A stretch of DNA of 64,000 nucleotides from Clostridium sp. AF15-31 (GCF_003461625.1 NZ_QTXL01000006.1:1-64000); one strand, 5' to 3'. Counted from the stretch's first letter, positions 35,322 through 44,261 are shown. Notes: generated from the sequence alone by a model not told the origin. Program-made: numbers and translations.

Positions 35322-36419
35322 TTATGCTTTCGGCTGCTGCTGGGTGATACAGTGGATATTGCCGCCACCATAAGCGATTTCTTCGGTACGGACACCGACA
35401 ATCTTACGTTCCGGGAACATGGACTGTACCTGACGGATTGCAAGAGCGTCATTCTCATCACCATATTGCGGCAGGATGATGCCGCCATTTACGATCAGAA
35501 AATTCAGATAAGAGGCGATCGCAAGGTCGCCGTTTTTTCTTGGAGTGCTTCCGGGAACTGCATCGACTGTTTCCATGCCCTTCAGATAAACCGGAGCTTT
35601 GGTTGTGCAGAGCTTATGGACGATCAGCTTCCTGCCTTTGGCATCTACAGCATTTGACAGGGTGTGGTAAGCGGCCTGTGCTTCTTTATAGAATGGGTCA
35701 GCCGGATCATCCGTATAGATGCAGGCAACTTCACCGGGACGGACGAAGCAGGCAACATCATCGATATGTCCATTTGTCTCGTCGGGATCGATGCCGTCCT
35801 TGATCCAGATGATTGTCTCGACATTCAGATAATCTTTTAATTTCTGCTCGATCTGAGCTTTTGTGAGATGAGGATTTCTTCCCTTTGATAGCAGGCACAT
35901 CTCGGTGGTGATCAGCGTACCTTCCCCATCGACATGAAAAGAGCCGCCCTCTAATACGAAATCATCGGTTCGGTAAGAATCAATCTGTTCCAGTTCGCAG
36001 ATCTTGGATGCGATCTGGTCGTCTTTATCCCAAGGAAAATACAATCCGTTGACCAGCCCGCCCCAGGCATTGAAGGTCCAGTCACAGGCGCGGGTTTCGC
36101 CTTTATCATTTATCAGAAAAGATGGTCCCATATCTCTGCACCATGCATCGTTGCTGCTCATTTCAATGATCCGTACGCCGACAGGCAGCATGGTTTTTGC
36201 ATGTTCATATTGTGCGGCAGATACGCACATTGTAACAGGTTCGAATTCTGAGATCGCAGCAGCTACATTTGCAAATGTTTTTTGTGCCGGTTTCGCACCG
36301 GCTCTCCAGTTGTCGGTTCGTTCCGGCCAGATCATAAAGATCTGCTTTTGTTCTTCAAATTCTCCCGGCATACGGAAACCGTCAGCCTTTGGGGTCGAGT
36401 TTGTAATAAGTTTCGCCAT
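35322..36419 (-). CDS. aguA: agmatine deiminase
   Basis: Guanidino-modifying enzyme (365 aa) that turns agmatine into N-carbamoylputrescine and ammonia. Cys357 in GGGNIHCITQQQP is the catalytic nucleophile; WCRDMGP, ETNGHIDDVA and the AWGG-motif are others, giving the Asp, His and Glu of the active site. AAGGAGGATACAGG lies before the ATG. The usual partners (putrescine carbamoyltransferase, antiporter, carbamate kinase) are not adjacent, so it may make carbamoylputrescine for a nearby or distant AguB and polyamine synthesis rather than ATP. A stem (GAAAAATCATCTC/GAGATTTTTC) lies in its 5' leader. Confidence 0.93.
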   Translation of the reverse strand: MAKLITNSTPKADGFRMPGEFEEQKQIFMIWPERTDNWRAGAKPAQKTFANVAAAISEFEPVTMCVSAAQYEHAKTMLPVGVRIIEMSSNDAWCRDMGPSFLINDKGETRACDWTFNAWGGLVNGLYFPWDKDDQIASKICELEQIDSYRTDDFVLEGGSFHVDGEGTLITTEMCLLSKGRNPHLTKAQIEQKLKDYLNVETIIWIKDGIDPDETNGHIDDVACFVRPGEVACIYTDDPADPFYKEAQAAYHTLSNAVDAKGRKLIVHKLCTTKAPVYLKGMETVDAVPGSTPRKNGDLAIASYLNFLIVNGGIILPQYGDENDALAIRQVQSMFPERKIVGVRTEEIAYGGGNIHCITQQQPKA

Positions 36420-36516
36420 TCCTGTATCCTCCTTGTATCGTAAATAAAATATCCATAGCGTGTTTGAAAAATCATCTCTTGCAGGCAGGAGATTTTTCAG
36501 TCTTATATTTGATAAA

Positions 36517-36556
36517 ACAAAAAACGGAGCAACTCATTTTCTGAATTGCTCCGTTG
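36517..36556 (-). terminator. terminator of the serpin gene
   Basis: On the minus strand AACGGAGCAATTC pairs with GAGTTGCTCCGTT and a T run (TTTTTTGTTTT) follows. It lies about 70 bases after the serpin stop. Confidence 0.85.
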
Positions 36557-36624
36557 CATGTGTCTGTATTTATTTCTTATTACGATAGCACAGAGATTAT
36601 TGAAAATCAATATGGAATTGGATC

Positions 36625-37917
36625 TTACAGATCATTTACCCGTCCCATGAACAGGATCATTCCGGTATCCTGATCTTCAATGACATAGACAAATGGCTGG
36701 TCAACGATGAAGTTATAGGTTTCTTCCGGTGGCATCATAGCAGTTTCCTTTATTATGATATCCGTCTCCGCGGCAGCCTTTGTTCCGTTTTCATCAACGA
36801 TCACTTTTGCTTTGTGAGAAACGGAAGATACCGCGATGCCATCTGCGATCTTTGAGAAATCAGCAAAAGCATATGCAGACCGGATTCCAAGTCTGTTCAG
36901 GATATCATCCAGACCGTTGATACTCTGTTCATCTGTGAATTTTGGAAGCTGAATGGTCTCTATCTCAGGAGAATCAGCATTATCCAGAGAGTCGATAAGT
37001 GCCTGTTTCTCATCACTGCTTAAAGCATCGAACAGGTTGGTGATCGTATCGCCTTCTTTAGATGGAAGGAATACTTTCATTACAACAGAATCACCATCGT
37101 AAGGAAGTACGATTCCTTTTATCGATCCGCTATCCGCATAAGAGAATCGTTCATCGTACAGATGCATCATTGGTACGGTAGAATCTCCGCTGGTTCCGTG
37201 GAAAGTATCATCGTATGTGTTACCCTCTGTAAATGGTGTCTGCCATTTTCCTTCAAAGTAAACCGCATTAATGAGCATCATAACAGTATTTGTCGAAAGT
37301 TCATTCATGATGGATGGGATCATCTGATTTGTATGTTCATTTACCCAGTTGTTTACATCCTTCACAACCTGATCGGCATGATCCGTAAAATCGGCTTCAT
37401 ATATCTCACCATGGTAATAGGTCTTGGCCGGAAGCAGAAAATCATCTGAGATATTAGCCGCCCAGTCTTTTCCGGTGGTCATCCAGATGGAATTTGCAGT
37501 ATTTACATATGTCTGCTTGGACCAGTCTTTGTTCAGATAGCTTTGCATTTCCGTATTCCAGGTTGAAAGATCTTTGATGCCAAGTGTTGATTCCAGTTCC
37601 GTTTTCGTTTCGCCCCCGGCACCCTGATCGAGCATGGACAGTGCACTGGAAATACTGTAAGGGGAATAAAAACAGTTGCTGTCTTTTGGAAGTGCATCAT
37701 ACAGGTCAAATGCAAAATTGTTGACACCGTTTTTAAGTTCCTCATAGGAATTGACGGGCGCCGGTTTTGCTCCGACTGCGATGTCACTTCCGAGTTCTTT
37801 TGATGCTAAAAGTTTTTGTTTGGTGACGCTGCCGCCATTATTATCTGCGTTTCCGCATCCTGCAAGACTTGTGCACAGACATGCACCAAATAATAAGCTG
37901 ATTATCTTTTTATTCAT
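36625..37917 (-). CDS. lipoprotein serpin (serine/cysteine protease inhibitor)
   Basis: 430-residue serpin. ATG 37917 (MNKKIISLLFGACLCTSLAGCGN) follows GGAGG and gives a lipobox SLAGC, so the protein is anchored outside. The fold is full length. The reactive loop starts with VDENGTKAAAETD, the P15-P9 hinge with small residues needed for an inhibitory (not substrate-like) serpin, and continues IIIKETAMMPPEE; the P1-P1' bond is probably near ETAMM. NFIVDQPFVYVIED and FMGRVND close the fold. Gut serpins such as siropins inhibit host neutrophil elastase or proteinase 3, so defence against host proteases is plausible. A -10 region was not defined. Confidence 0.9.
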   Translation of the reverse strand: MNKKIISLLFGACLCTSLAGCGNADNNGGSVTKQKLLASKELGSDIAVGAKPAPVNSYEELKNGVNNFAFDLYDALPKDSNCFYSPYSISSALSMLDQGAGGETKTELESTLGIKDLSTWNTEMQSYLNKDWSKQTYVNTANSIWMTTGKDWAANISDDFLLPAKTYYHGEIYEADFTDHADQVVKDVNNWVNEHTNQMIPSIMNELSTNTVMMLINAVYFEGKWQTPFTEGNTYDDTFHGTSGDSTVPMMHLYDERFSYADSGSIKGIVLPYDGDSVVMKVFLPSKEGDTITNLFDALSSDEKQALIDSLDNADSPEIETIQLPKFTDEQSINGLDDILNRLGIRSAYAFADFSKIADGIAVSSVSHKAKVIVDENGTKAAAETDIIIKETAMMPPEETYNFIVDQPFVYVIEDQDTGMILFMGRVNDL

Positions 37918-38083
37918 AAATAATCCTCCATTTCTTTCGTGGTCAGATATGAATAATACTAACATATATCAGTGAATAAGAATATTCAAAAAAATATATA
38001 GTCTTATCAATGTCCGGTTTATTTGCTTCTTTAATTTACATACGAAAGAAAATGGAGGATTTATGGAATTATTTTAAAAATTT

Positions 38084-38704
38084 TTATTCTTCGGTCACGG
38101 AATAGGTGGCAGCTTCATCTGATAAGGATTCCGCATCTACACCGAGATCTTTTTCCGCATTTACAAACCATGCCGGAGTATCGGAAGATACATTCATGTT
38201 GTTGAAGATATAAGTACCATCTGCATCAAACAGATATTCGGCATAGCCATAATCATCGGCAGTTCCGCCTATGACGATCACATGTGTGATATGATCGGCA
38301 TCCGTGTAATCATATCGGAAGTAGGTATCTGTACTGCATTTGTCTGTGATATCGGTCTGCTGTCCGTTCAGGGTGAAATACAGTCTTCCGGCTTTCGTGG
38401 TGACATAGGTTTGATCGGTTGATTCGATACGGAAAGACATGGTAGCGTCTTCTGCATCGTATTCGACCTTCGTACCATTTGCAGTAGAGAATACCTTATG
38501 CACCCAGGTGCTTCCGGTTGCTGCCAGACAGATGCCATTTGACAGACAGAAGATGGCTGCCAGTCCGGCAACTGCGTAGGAAAGTTTGCGTGTGATCGTG
38601 TGGATCCGCAGCTTCTTTGAGCGTTCCGGGGTGATGTTGATGACTGCATCTGAGTGGATCATGTCAAATGTTTTCTTATAGCGTTCTTTATTCTGATTGT
38701 TCAT
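38084..38704 (-). CDS. membrane-anchored putative anti-sigma factor
   Basis: 206-residue protein with a single membrane segment near residue 45-62 (KLSYAVAGLAAIFCLSNGICLAA). The N-terminal about 40 residues are cytoplasmic and charged, and the rest is an extracytoplasmic beta-rich domain (YFTLNGQQTDITD). Its start overlaps the end of the ECF sigma gene by 17 bases, the common arrangement of sigma and anti-sigma. It lacks a zinc-finger HxxxCxxC motif. Role as anti-sigma is inferred from position and topology. A DUF4179-like family relation is possible but not certain. Confidence 0.72.
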   Translation of the reverse strand: MNNQNKERYKKTFDMIHSDAVINITPERSKKLRIHTITRKLSYAVAGLAAIFCLSNGICLAATGSTWVHKVFSTANGTKVEYDAEDATMSFRIESTDQTYVTTKAGRLYFTLNGQQTDITDKCSTDTYFRYDYTDADHITHVIVIGGTADDYGYAEYLFDADGTYIFNNMNVSSDTPAWFVNAEKDLGVDAESLSDEAATYSVTEE

Positions 38705-39176
38705 AGTCCCAAGCCTCCTTTAGGGTGCCGCGAAGCACGGTACGTCCGCGGTTTAACCGGACCTTTACGTTGCTTTCGCTGATCTTTAGAATGTCTGCAA
38801 TTTCCTTAATGGAATAGTCTTCATAATAAAACAGATGGATCACTGTCCGGTATTTTTCCGGCAGCTTCATGACTGTTTCAAATAATTCCTGGCTTTCAGT
38901 ATCAGAAAAATTCAGTTGTTCCATATAATCTTCCAATGATGTCCGGTTCCTGTGCCAGAAGGTGCGAAGCATATTTTTTGACTGATTGATCGTAACCCGG
39001 ATCAGCCATGCCCGGATATGCATTTCATCGTTAAAATCCACGGCACCTGAATGATAGCGTAGAAATGTTTCCTGAACAACATCTTCGGCATCCTCCCGGT
39101 TCTGACAAATGGAAAATGCAATGCGGAACAGATTGTCCTGATACATTTGTATAACAGTTTGTGTTGGTAATCGCAT
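38688..39176 (-). CDS. ECF sigma-70 family sigma factor
   Basis: 162-residue ECF sigma factor. Region 2 (about 14-80: YQDNLFRIAFSICQNREDAE, AWLIRVTINQ) and region 4 (about 105-155: LPEKYRTVIHLFYYEDYSI, KEIADILKISESNVKVRLNRGR) are complete. ATG 39176 fits AGAGGATGTGACT upstream; a longer in-frame start at 39230 has no ribosome site. It is the first gene of a two-gene operon with a membrane protein and is followed at about 0.2 kb by the serpin gene on the same strand, so it could control that surface inhibitor; this is inference. The stimulus is unknown. Confidence 0.88.
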   Translation of the reverse strand: MRLPTQTVIQMYQDNLFRIAFSICQNREDAEDVVQETFLRYHSGAVDFNDEMHIRAWLIRVTINQSKNMLRTFWHRNRTSLEDYMEQLNFSDTESQELFETVMKLPEKYRTVIHLFYYEDYSIKEIADILKISESNVKVRLNRGRTVLRGTLKEAWDYEQSE

Positions 39177-39335
39177 AGTCACATCCTCTTTTCTTGTGTT
39201 AAAAGGCCTTTCAATAATAACACAATTCATCCGGTTTAAAGGTTACAAAAATACAAATTATACTTGCATAAAATTTGTATTGTTTTATCATTTGATAGTG
39301 TAGGTATGAAATGACAGAAAGAGAGAAAAGATAAA

Positions 39336-39698
39336 ATGGTAAAATGTTTGTTAGTTGGCGTTGGAGGCGGCATAGGTGCAATGCTTCGATATTTGATAGG
39401 TTTAATACCGATCGGGGCACAAAACAGCTTTCCGATAAAGACATTATTGATAAATGTAATAGGAGCATTTGTCATTGGCTTAATTTCTGTGTCGGCAGAA
39501 AAGTATCAGGTATCACCACTTCTGGTTTTGACATTAAAGACGGGAGTGTGTGGTGGATTTACGACGTTTTCTACATTTGCGTTGGAAACAGATCAATTAA
39601 TACAGAGCGGGAATTACGGATTTGTGATACTTTATATAGGATTAAGTGTGATATTAAGTGTTGCTGCGGTATTTGCTGCACAAATACTTATGAAGTAA
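39336..39698 (+). CDS. fluC: fluoride channel FluC (CrcB)
   Basis: 120-residue protein with four membrane helices. GAMLRYLIGL (near 15), NVIGAFVIG (near 45) and GGFTTFSTFALE (near 75) are the fluoride-channel signatures. The Asn of NVIGAF and the aromatic Phe residues line the pore. It acts as a dimer that lets fluoride leave the cell. I looked for a fluoride riboswitch upstream and saw none. Only one copy is present here; some Firmicutes have two different subunits side by side. The ribosome site is modest. Confidence 0.92.
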   Translation: MVKCLLVGVGGGIGAMLRYLIGLIPIGAQNSFPIKTLLINVIGAFVIGLISVSAEKYQVSPLLVLTLKTGVCGGFTTFSTFALETDQLIQSGNYGFVILYIGLSVILSVAAVFAAQILMK

Positions 39699-39740
39699 CG
39701 ATGAAACGATGAAGATTTATGGGAATAGAGGGCTGACGAT

Positions 39741-40949
39741 ATGGATAAGAGAGAGCAATATATAGATAAACAGATTATAGAGCAAATAATGGAACTGCGA
39801 AAGCAGCTCCACCGGATCCCGGAGCATTCCATGCAGGAAGTAAAGACAAAACAGTTGCTGATGGATTTCTTAAAATCGCATACAGCATTAGAGATCGTAG
39901 ATTGTGGGGCATGGTTTTATGCGGTGAAAAGAGCATATGATCGGGTAACCACAGAAAATGATAAAACATTCCATGTGAGTGAAGTGGCTGCGGAAATACC
40001 AGAGCAAATGACGGAATATAAGCCACCGATTGCATTCCGGGCAGATATGGATGCGGTATGTGGCAAAGATGGAAAGCCGGGACATTTCTGTGGACATGAT
40101 GGACACAGCAGTGTGCTATGTGGACTTGGCTTGTATCTGGACAGCAGAAAAGATCCGTTGGCACAGGATGTATATCTGATCTTCCAGCCGGCAGAGGAGA
40201 TTGGAAAGGGTGCAGAGCTTTGCAGAAGCCTGATCAAAGAAAAGCATATCGGAGAAATCTATGGCTTTCATAATATACCGGGGAAGCCGCTTGGAACGGT
40301 ACTTGTGAAGGATGGAACATTTGCATGTGCTTCAACGGGCTTAGAGATCCACATGACAGGAACGCCGAGCCACGCAGCATATCCGGAAGCTGGCAGAAAT
40401 CCCGGATATGCACTTGCCGGACTTCTGCTTCAGATTGAAGAACTGACAAAGCAGTTTAATGAGACGAAGGGATTTGTCCGCATGACTTTGATTGGGATGA
40501 AACTTGGAAGTGAGAACTACGGTGTAGCGGCATCGGACGGGTATCTGAGACTTACCGTTCGAAGCGAAGGTGAACAGGTATTTCGTGAGTATCTGGCAGA
40601 GATCCGTAAGCTGGCAGAGGTTATGGCACAGAAGGAAGCTCTGGAACTTTCGATAAAGGAGATTGAACGGTTTCCATCTACGGATAATCATGCGGAACAG
40701 GTGCAGAAGATCCGGGCGTGTGCGGCTTCTCACCAGATTCCATATATAGAGCTGCCTGAGCCGATGCGCTGGTCGGAGGACTTTGGCTGGTACTTGCAGG
40801 AGACAAAGGGCGCATTTTTCGGCATTGGTGATGGAGAGAATTATGCCCAGCTTCATACGGAGCATTTCGAATTCCCCGATTCCATACTTGAAACCGCAAT
40901 TACTATGTTTGCCGGGTTGTGTGTTGACATAAAAGAGGGGGAATGTTAA
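39741..40949 (+). CDS. M20-family amidohydrolase/peptidase
   Basis: 402-residue metal-dependent hydrolase. Metal ligands include Cys/His in FCGHDGHSSVLC (near 112-122), the Glu in FQPAEEIGKGAE and His in YGFHNIPG. The pattern fits the N-acyl-amino acid amidohydrolase (AbgB/HipO) branch rather than PepT. ATG 39741 follows GAGGGCTGACGAT. It starts 42 bases after fluC. Possible substrates are N-acylated amino acids or a dipeptide; sequence does not decide. An insert after residue 55 (AVKRAYDRVTTENDK) is longer than usual. A strong terminator follows. Confidence 0.85.
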   Translation: MDKREQYIDKQIIEQIMELRKQLHRIPEHSMQEVKTKQLLMDFLKSHTALEIVDCGAWFYAVKRAYDRVTTENDKTFHVSEVAAEIPEQMTEYKPPIAFRADMDAVCGKDGKPGHFCGHDGHSSVLCGLGLYLDSRKDPLAQDVYLIFQPAEEIGKGAELCRSLIKEKHIGEIYGFHNIPGKPLGTVLVKDGTFACASTGLEIHMTGTPSHAAYPEAGRNPGYALAGLLLQIEELTKQFNETKGFVRMTLIGMKLGSENYGVAASDGYLRLTVRSEGEQVFREYLAEIRKLAEVMAQKEALELSIKEIERFPSTDNHAEQVQKIRACAASHQIPYIELPEPMRWSEDFGWYLQETKGAFFGIGDGENYAQLHTEHFEFPDSILETAITMFAGLCVDIKEGEC

Positions 40950-41022
40950 TTCCACATGCAACTTTAAATATTTATAAAGGTTCCCTTGCCAGATAACATA
41001 AAGCTGGTATATAATAAAAAAG

Positions 41023-41063
41023 AACAGAGAGGTTCGACGATGTGCGAATCCTCTGTTTTTTTT
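41023..41063 (+). terminator. terminator after M20 hydrolase gene
   Basis: AACAGAGAGGTTCG pairs with CGAATCCTCTGTT around an ACGATGTG loop, followed by a run of eight or more T. Confidence 0.92.
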
Positions 41064-41172
41064 ACTTTATAGGAAAGTACGCCCTATTCATAAGTCTATT
41101 GTTGATGATTGAGGGATGGGAAATAAGTCTTTAATAATAATTTAAGCCCAATGTGGCTGAAAGGAGAACATA

Positions 41173-41658
41173 ATGAACAGGCCAATGAGAAGACAAAAAT
41201 GTGAAGTTACGGATCCGGTGAAGATCGAGCAGATCATAAAGAAAGCAGGTGTGGTTCATCTTGGGATGGTGGATGAGGGGAAGGCATACATCGTTCCATT
41301 GCATTATGGATATATCTATAAGGATGGAGGGCTTACGTTATATATGCACGGCGCAACGGAAGGACGCAAATATGACGTGATCGCAGCCAATCCAAATGTG
41401 TTTATCGAGATTGATACAGATATGGTATTGACCAGTGGTGGTGAAGTTCCATGTGAATATGGGGCATATTATGCTTGCGTGATGGGAGAAGGAACTGCCA
41501 GCATTCTGACCGATATTGATGAGAAAGTTATGGGACTGGAACTTATTATGAAGAGTCAGCTGGGAAGAGATTTTATCATTACAGAACCAATGACAAAATT
41601 GGTGAATGTGATCAAGGTCGTAGTTCCGGAATTATCGGTAAAAATGAACCAGGAATAA
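41173..41658 (+). CDS. pyridoxamine 5'-phosphate oxidase-fold flavin protein (Nim-like)
   Basis: 161-residue protein of the FMN-binding split-barrel family. The start MNRPMRRQKCEVTDPVKIE, HLGMVDEGKAYIVPLHYGY and the strand pattern ending with VVVPELSVK match the Nim/PPOX-like group (nitroimidazole-reductase relatives). AAAGGAGAACATA precedes the ATG. It stands alone. The family often has a His near residue 70 (MHGATEGRKYD). Function: probably FMN-dependent reduction of an unknown small compound; resistance to nitroimidazole is possible but not shown. A palindromic TATAGGAAAG element lies upstream at 41068. Confidence 0.82.
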   Translation: MNRPMRRQKCEVTDPVKIEQIIKKAGVVHLGMVDEGKAYIVPLHYGYIYKDGGLTLYMHGATEGRKYDVIAANPNVFIEIDTDMVLTSGGEVPCEYGAYYACVMGEGTASILTDIDEKVMGLELIMKSQLGRDFIITEPMTKLVNVIKVVVPELSVKMNQE

Positions 41659-41822
41659 TAAAAAAGAACATTAAGAAAAAGTAATAGTTTACCACATATA
41701 AATTGTGCTATCATGGGTAAGAATAAATAGCCGGTTTGAGAAAAAAGCAAGGAATTGGAAAATAGTTGACAGTAGTTGAATAATGTAAGAGACAGAGATT
41801 AGGGAATTCAGGAGAATCCAAA

Positions 41823-42305
41823 ATGGAAGCAAACAGTATTGAAGAAAAAATATATGACTATGGTGCGGATATTCTGGCATCAGAGGGGATGCAGAAGGAA
41901 AAAACATTTGTGCAACATGGTTCGATAACCTGTTACGATCATTCTTTACGTGTGGCGGAGAAAAGTCTGGAGCTTGCAGAGAAATGTTCCACATATATCG
42001 ATGAACGGTCACTGGTGCGAGGAGCACTGCTTCATGATTATTTTTTATACGACTGGCATGAGAAGGATGGCGGACATCGGCTGCATGGCTTCTTTCATGC
42101 AGAGCGTGCTTTGCATAATGCCAGCCGTGATTTTAATTTGAACTTCATTGAGCGGGATATCATCCGAAAGCATATGTTCCCACTCAACATAACACCTCCA
42201 AAGTTCCGGGAGAGCTGGATCGTAACATGGGCGGATAAGTTGTGCGCCGCCGAAGAAACCACCAGAGTCCTCCGCCTTGCCGTCACAAAAACCGTCAGAG
42301 GCTGA
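41823..42305 (+). CDS. HD-domain phosphohydrolase-like protein
   Basis: 160-residue HD-superfamily protein. YDHSLRVAEK supplies the first His, LLHDYFLYDW the His-Asp pair, and a late Asp (WADKLCAAE) completes the metal site. Length and pattern fit the YedJ-type/HDIG relatives that act on nucleotides or inorganic phosphate compounds. AGGAGAATCCAAA precedes the ATG. A hairpin that may end its transcript begins 55 bases after the stop. Substrate unknown. Confidence 0.82.
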   Translation: MEANSIEEKIYDYGADILASEGMQKEKTFVQHGSITCYDHSLRVAEKSLELAEKCSTYIDERSLVRGALLHDYFLYDWHEKDGGHRLHGFFHAERALHNASRDFNLNFIERDIIRKHMFPLNITPPKFRESWIVTWADKLCAAEETTRVLRLAVTKTVRG

Positions 42306-42310
42306 TCATA

Positions 42311-42326
42311 ATGCAGCATGCTGCAT
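42311..42326. other. perfect 16-bp palindrome
   Basis: ATGCAGCATGCTGCAT reads the same on both strands, just downstream of the HD gene (stop at 42305). It could be a protein-binding site or part of a 3' end structure. Confidence 0.45.
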
Positions 42327-42359
42327 ATAGCTAAAGAATAATATTGACATCTATAGAAA

Positions 42360-42429
42360 AAGAACAACATTATACATATTTTCGCAAGCTGTTTGCAGCC
42401 CGATAAGTGTATGATCTTGTTCTTTTTTT
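42360..42429 (+). terminator. terminator-like hairpin with E-family tip (mini-element E8)
   Basis: AAGAACAACATTATACA (42360-42376) pairs with TGTATGATCTTGTTCTT (42408-42424), followed by a run of Ts. The tip TTTCGCAAGCTGTTTGC resembles 32957-32971 in E5 and 22006-22023, so the hairpin may be a small relative of the long elements that also ends the HD transcript. The rest of 42430-42571 holds a TTATGTAAGTACATCCTAT palindrome and no gene. Confidence 0.7.
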
Positions 42430-42571
42430 ATTACGTTTTTTGATAGAAATTATTGATTTATGTAAGTACATCCTATAAAATAAAAAAGGTTTTGTAAAAA
42501 AACGAAGAATTATCACTGAAGAAAATATTGATATGAATTGACAAAGAGATATGAGATTGTACTAGAAAACA

Positions 42572-42717
42572 GAGATGTAGACATATATATTTTTATGTAA
42601 CAGACCTCTTTTTACGCCGGTCCTTAGCGATCTGCGATTAGCAGAGAGCTTAGTACCGTTGCGTAAAAATAGAACGCAAGTGTTCTGTGAAATAAAGAAT
42701 ATATATGGATACATCTC
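42572..42717. repeat. intergenic hairpin element E6 (class B, opposite orientation)
   Basis: GAGATGTAGACATATATAT (from 42572) pairs with the strand ending ...GGATACATCTC (42717). The tip is the reverse complement of the E5 tip: stems TTTACGC/GCGTAAA and TCTGC/GCAGA replace CAACGC/GCGTTG and TTGCC/GGCAA, while CGGTCCTTAGCGA and AGCTTAGTACCG are kept. It lies between the HD gene and the PurF-like gene. Confidence 0.82.
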
Positions 42718-42776
42718 GTTATGGAAGCATTTGTTGAGGAATGTCATGAGAGTTTTAGAAAAGAGAGGAAAAGGCA

Positions 42777-44183
42777 ATGGGCGGATTTTTTGGCGTAGCA
42801 TCAAAGCAGGATTGTGTATTTGATTTGTTCTTTGGTATCGACTACCATTCACATCTGGGAACAAGACGAGGCGGAATGGCAGTATACGGAGAAGACGGAT
42901 TTAATCGTGCGATCCACAATATTGAGAATGCACCATTTCGTACAAAATTTGACAAAGATGTTCAGGAAATGAGTGGTCATATGGGAATCGGATGTATCTC
43001 CGATTACGAACCGCAGCCATTGATCGTACGTTCTCATCATGGCACTTATGCACTTACAACAGTCAGTAAGATTAATAACATAGGTGAACTTACAAAGAAG
43101 CTGTTCGAGAATGGACATTCTCACTTCTTAGAAATGAGCGGCGGCGATATCAATGCAACGGAGTTGATCGCAGCACTGATCAATCAGAAGGAAAATCTGA
43201 TCGAAGGAATTCAGTTTGCGCTTGATTCTATCGATGGTTCTGTATCCATTCTGTTGATGAATCAGGCGGGAATCTATGCAGCCCGTGACAAATACGGCAG
43301 AACACCGGTTGTCATCGGTAAGAAAGAAGATGCCTATTGTATAACCTTTGAGAATTTTGCATATAAAAATCTTGGATATAAGGACTATAAGGAACTTGGA
43401 CCGGGAGAGATCGCTGTCGTGACAGACAAGAACTGTATCACGCTGGTCAATCCGAATAAAGAAATGAAGATCTGTACCTTCCTCTGGGTATATTATGGTT
43501 ATCCATCCAGTTCCTATGAGGGCACAAGTGTAGAGCAGATGCGGTATAATTGTGGTAAGGCGATGGCGAAGCGTGATAACGTAAAGCCGGATATTGTAGC
43601 CGGGGTACCGGATTCCGGTATTGCTCATGCAATCGGCTATGCAAATGAATCCGGAATCCCATTTTCCAGACCATTTATCAAATATACACCGACCTGGCCA
43701 CGTTCCTTCATGCCAACGATCCAGAGTAAGAGAAATCTGATCGCTAAGATGAAGCTGTTAGCAGTGGATGAACTGATCCGTGATAAGAGCCTTCTTCTGA
43801 TCGATGACTCGATCGTACGAGGAACCCAGCTTCGTGAAACAACTGAATTCTTATATGAGAGTGGTGCGAAGGAAGTACATATCCGTCCGGCATGCCCTCC
43901 GTTATTATATGGATGTAAATATCTGAATTTCTCTCGTTCATCATCAGAAATGGATCTGATCACCCGTCGTGTGATCGATCGTCTGGAGAATGGAAATGTA
44001 ACCGATGAGGTATTACAGGAGTATGCAGATCCGGAATCTGAGAAATACGAAACAATGGTTGAGGAGATCCGTAAGGAACTGAACTTTACATCATTGCGTT
44101 TCAATCGCTTGGACGATATGCTGGAATCCGTTGGAATCGATAAGTGCAAGCTGTGTACTTATTGTTGGGATGGTAAAGAATAG
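42777..44183 (+). CDS. PurF-like amidophosphoribosyltransferase lacking the N-terminal Cys
   Basis: 468-residue enzyme of the amidophosphoribosyltransferase family, the first step of purine synthesis. The PRPP loop is LLLIDDSIVRG (near 342) and the N-terminal Ntn-hydrolase fold is recognisable. But the start is MGGFFGVAS: the position after Met, where PurF needs Cys1 for glutamine hydrolysis, is Gly. Thus it cannot cleave glutamine by the normal mechanism and may use free ammonia, or be a regulatory relative. The Cys pattern (ICTFLW, CPPLLYGC, CKLCTYC) resembles the iron-sulfur ligands of the Bacillus-type enzyme. AGAGAGGAAAAGGC precedes ATG 42777. No other pur gene is nearby. Confidence 0.85.
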   Translation: MGGFFGVASKQDCVFDLFFGIDYHSHLGTRRGGMAVYGEDGFNRAIHNIENAPFRTKFDKDVQEMSGHMGIGCISDYEPQPLIVRSHHGTYALTTVSKINNIGELTKKLFENGHSHFLEMSGGDINATELIAALINQKENLIEGIQFALDSIDGSVSILLMNQAGIYAARDKYGRTPVVIGKKEDAYCITFENFAYKNLGYKDYKELGPGEIAVVTDKNCITLVNPNKEMKICTFLWVYYGYPSSSYEGTSVEQMRYNCGKAMAKRDNVKPDIVAGVPDSGIAHAIGYANESGIPFSRPFIKYTPTWPRSFMPTIQSKRNLIAKMKLLAVDELIRDKSLLLIDDSIVRGTQLRETTEFLYESGAKEVHIRPACPPLLYGCKYLNFSRSSSEMDLITRRVIDRLENGNVTDEVLQEYADPESEKYETMVEEIRKELNFTSLRFNRLDDMLESVGIDKCKLCTYCWDGKE

Positions 44184-44226
44184 GGAAAAATCATTCAGAA
44201 AAAGTCAAAAAAATTTAAAATCGCTC

Positions 44227-44255
44227 TTGACAACAAAAAAACAGAGTGCTAAATT
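44227..44255 (+). promoter_or_regulatory. promoter of the T-box leader
   Basis: TTGACA (44227-44232), a 17-bp spacer and TAAATT (44250-44255) give a promoter; RNA would start near 44262. Confidence 0.7.
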
Positions 44256-44261
44256 AGCAGT

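Noticed and set aside
39231..39335. Fluoride riboswitch before fluC
   Set aside because: The short gap lacks the conserved GG..GATGG...CTGATG pattern.
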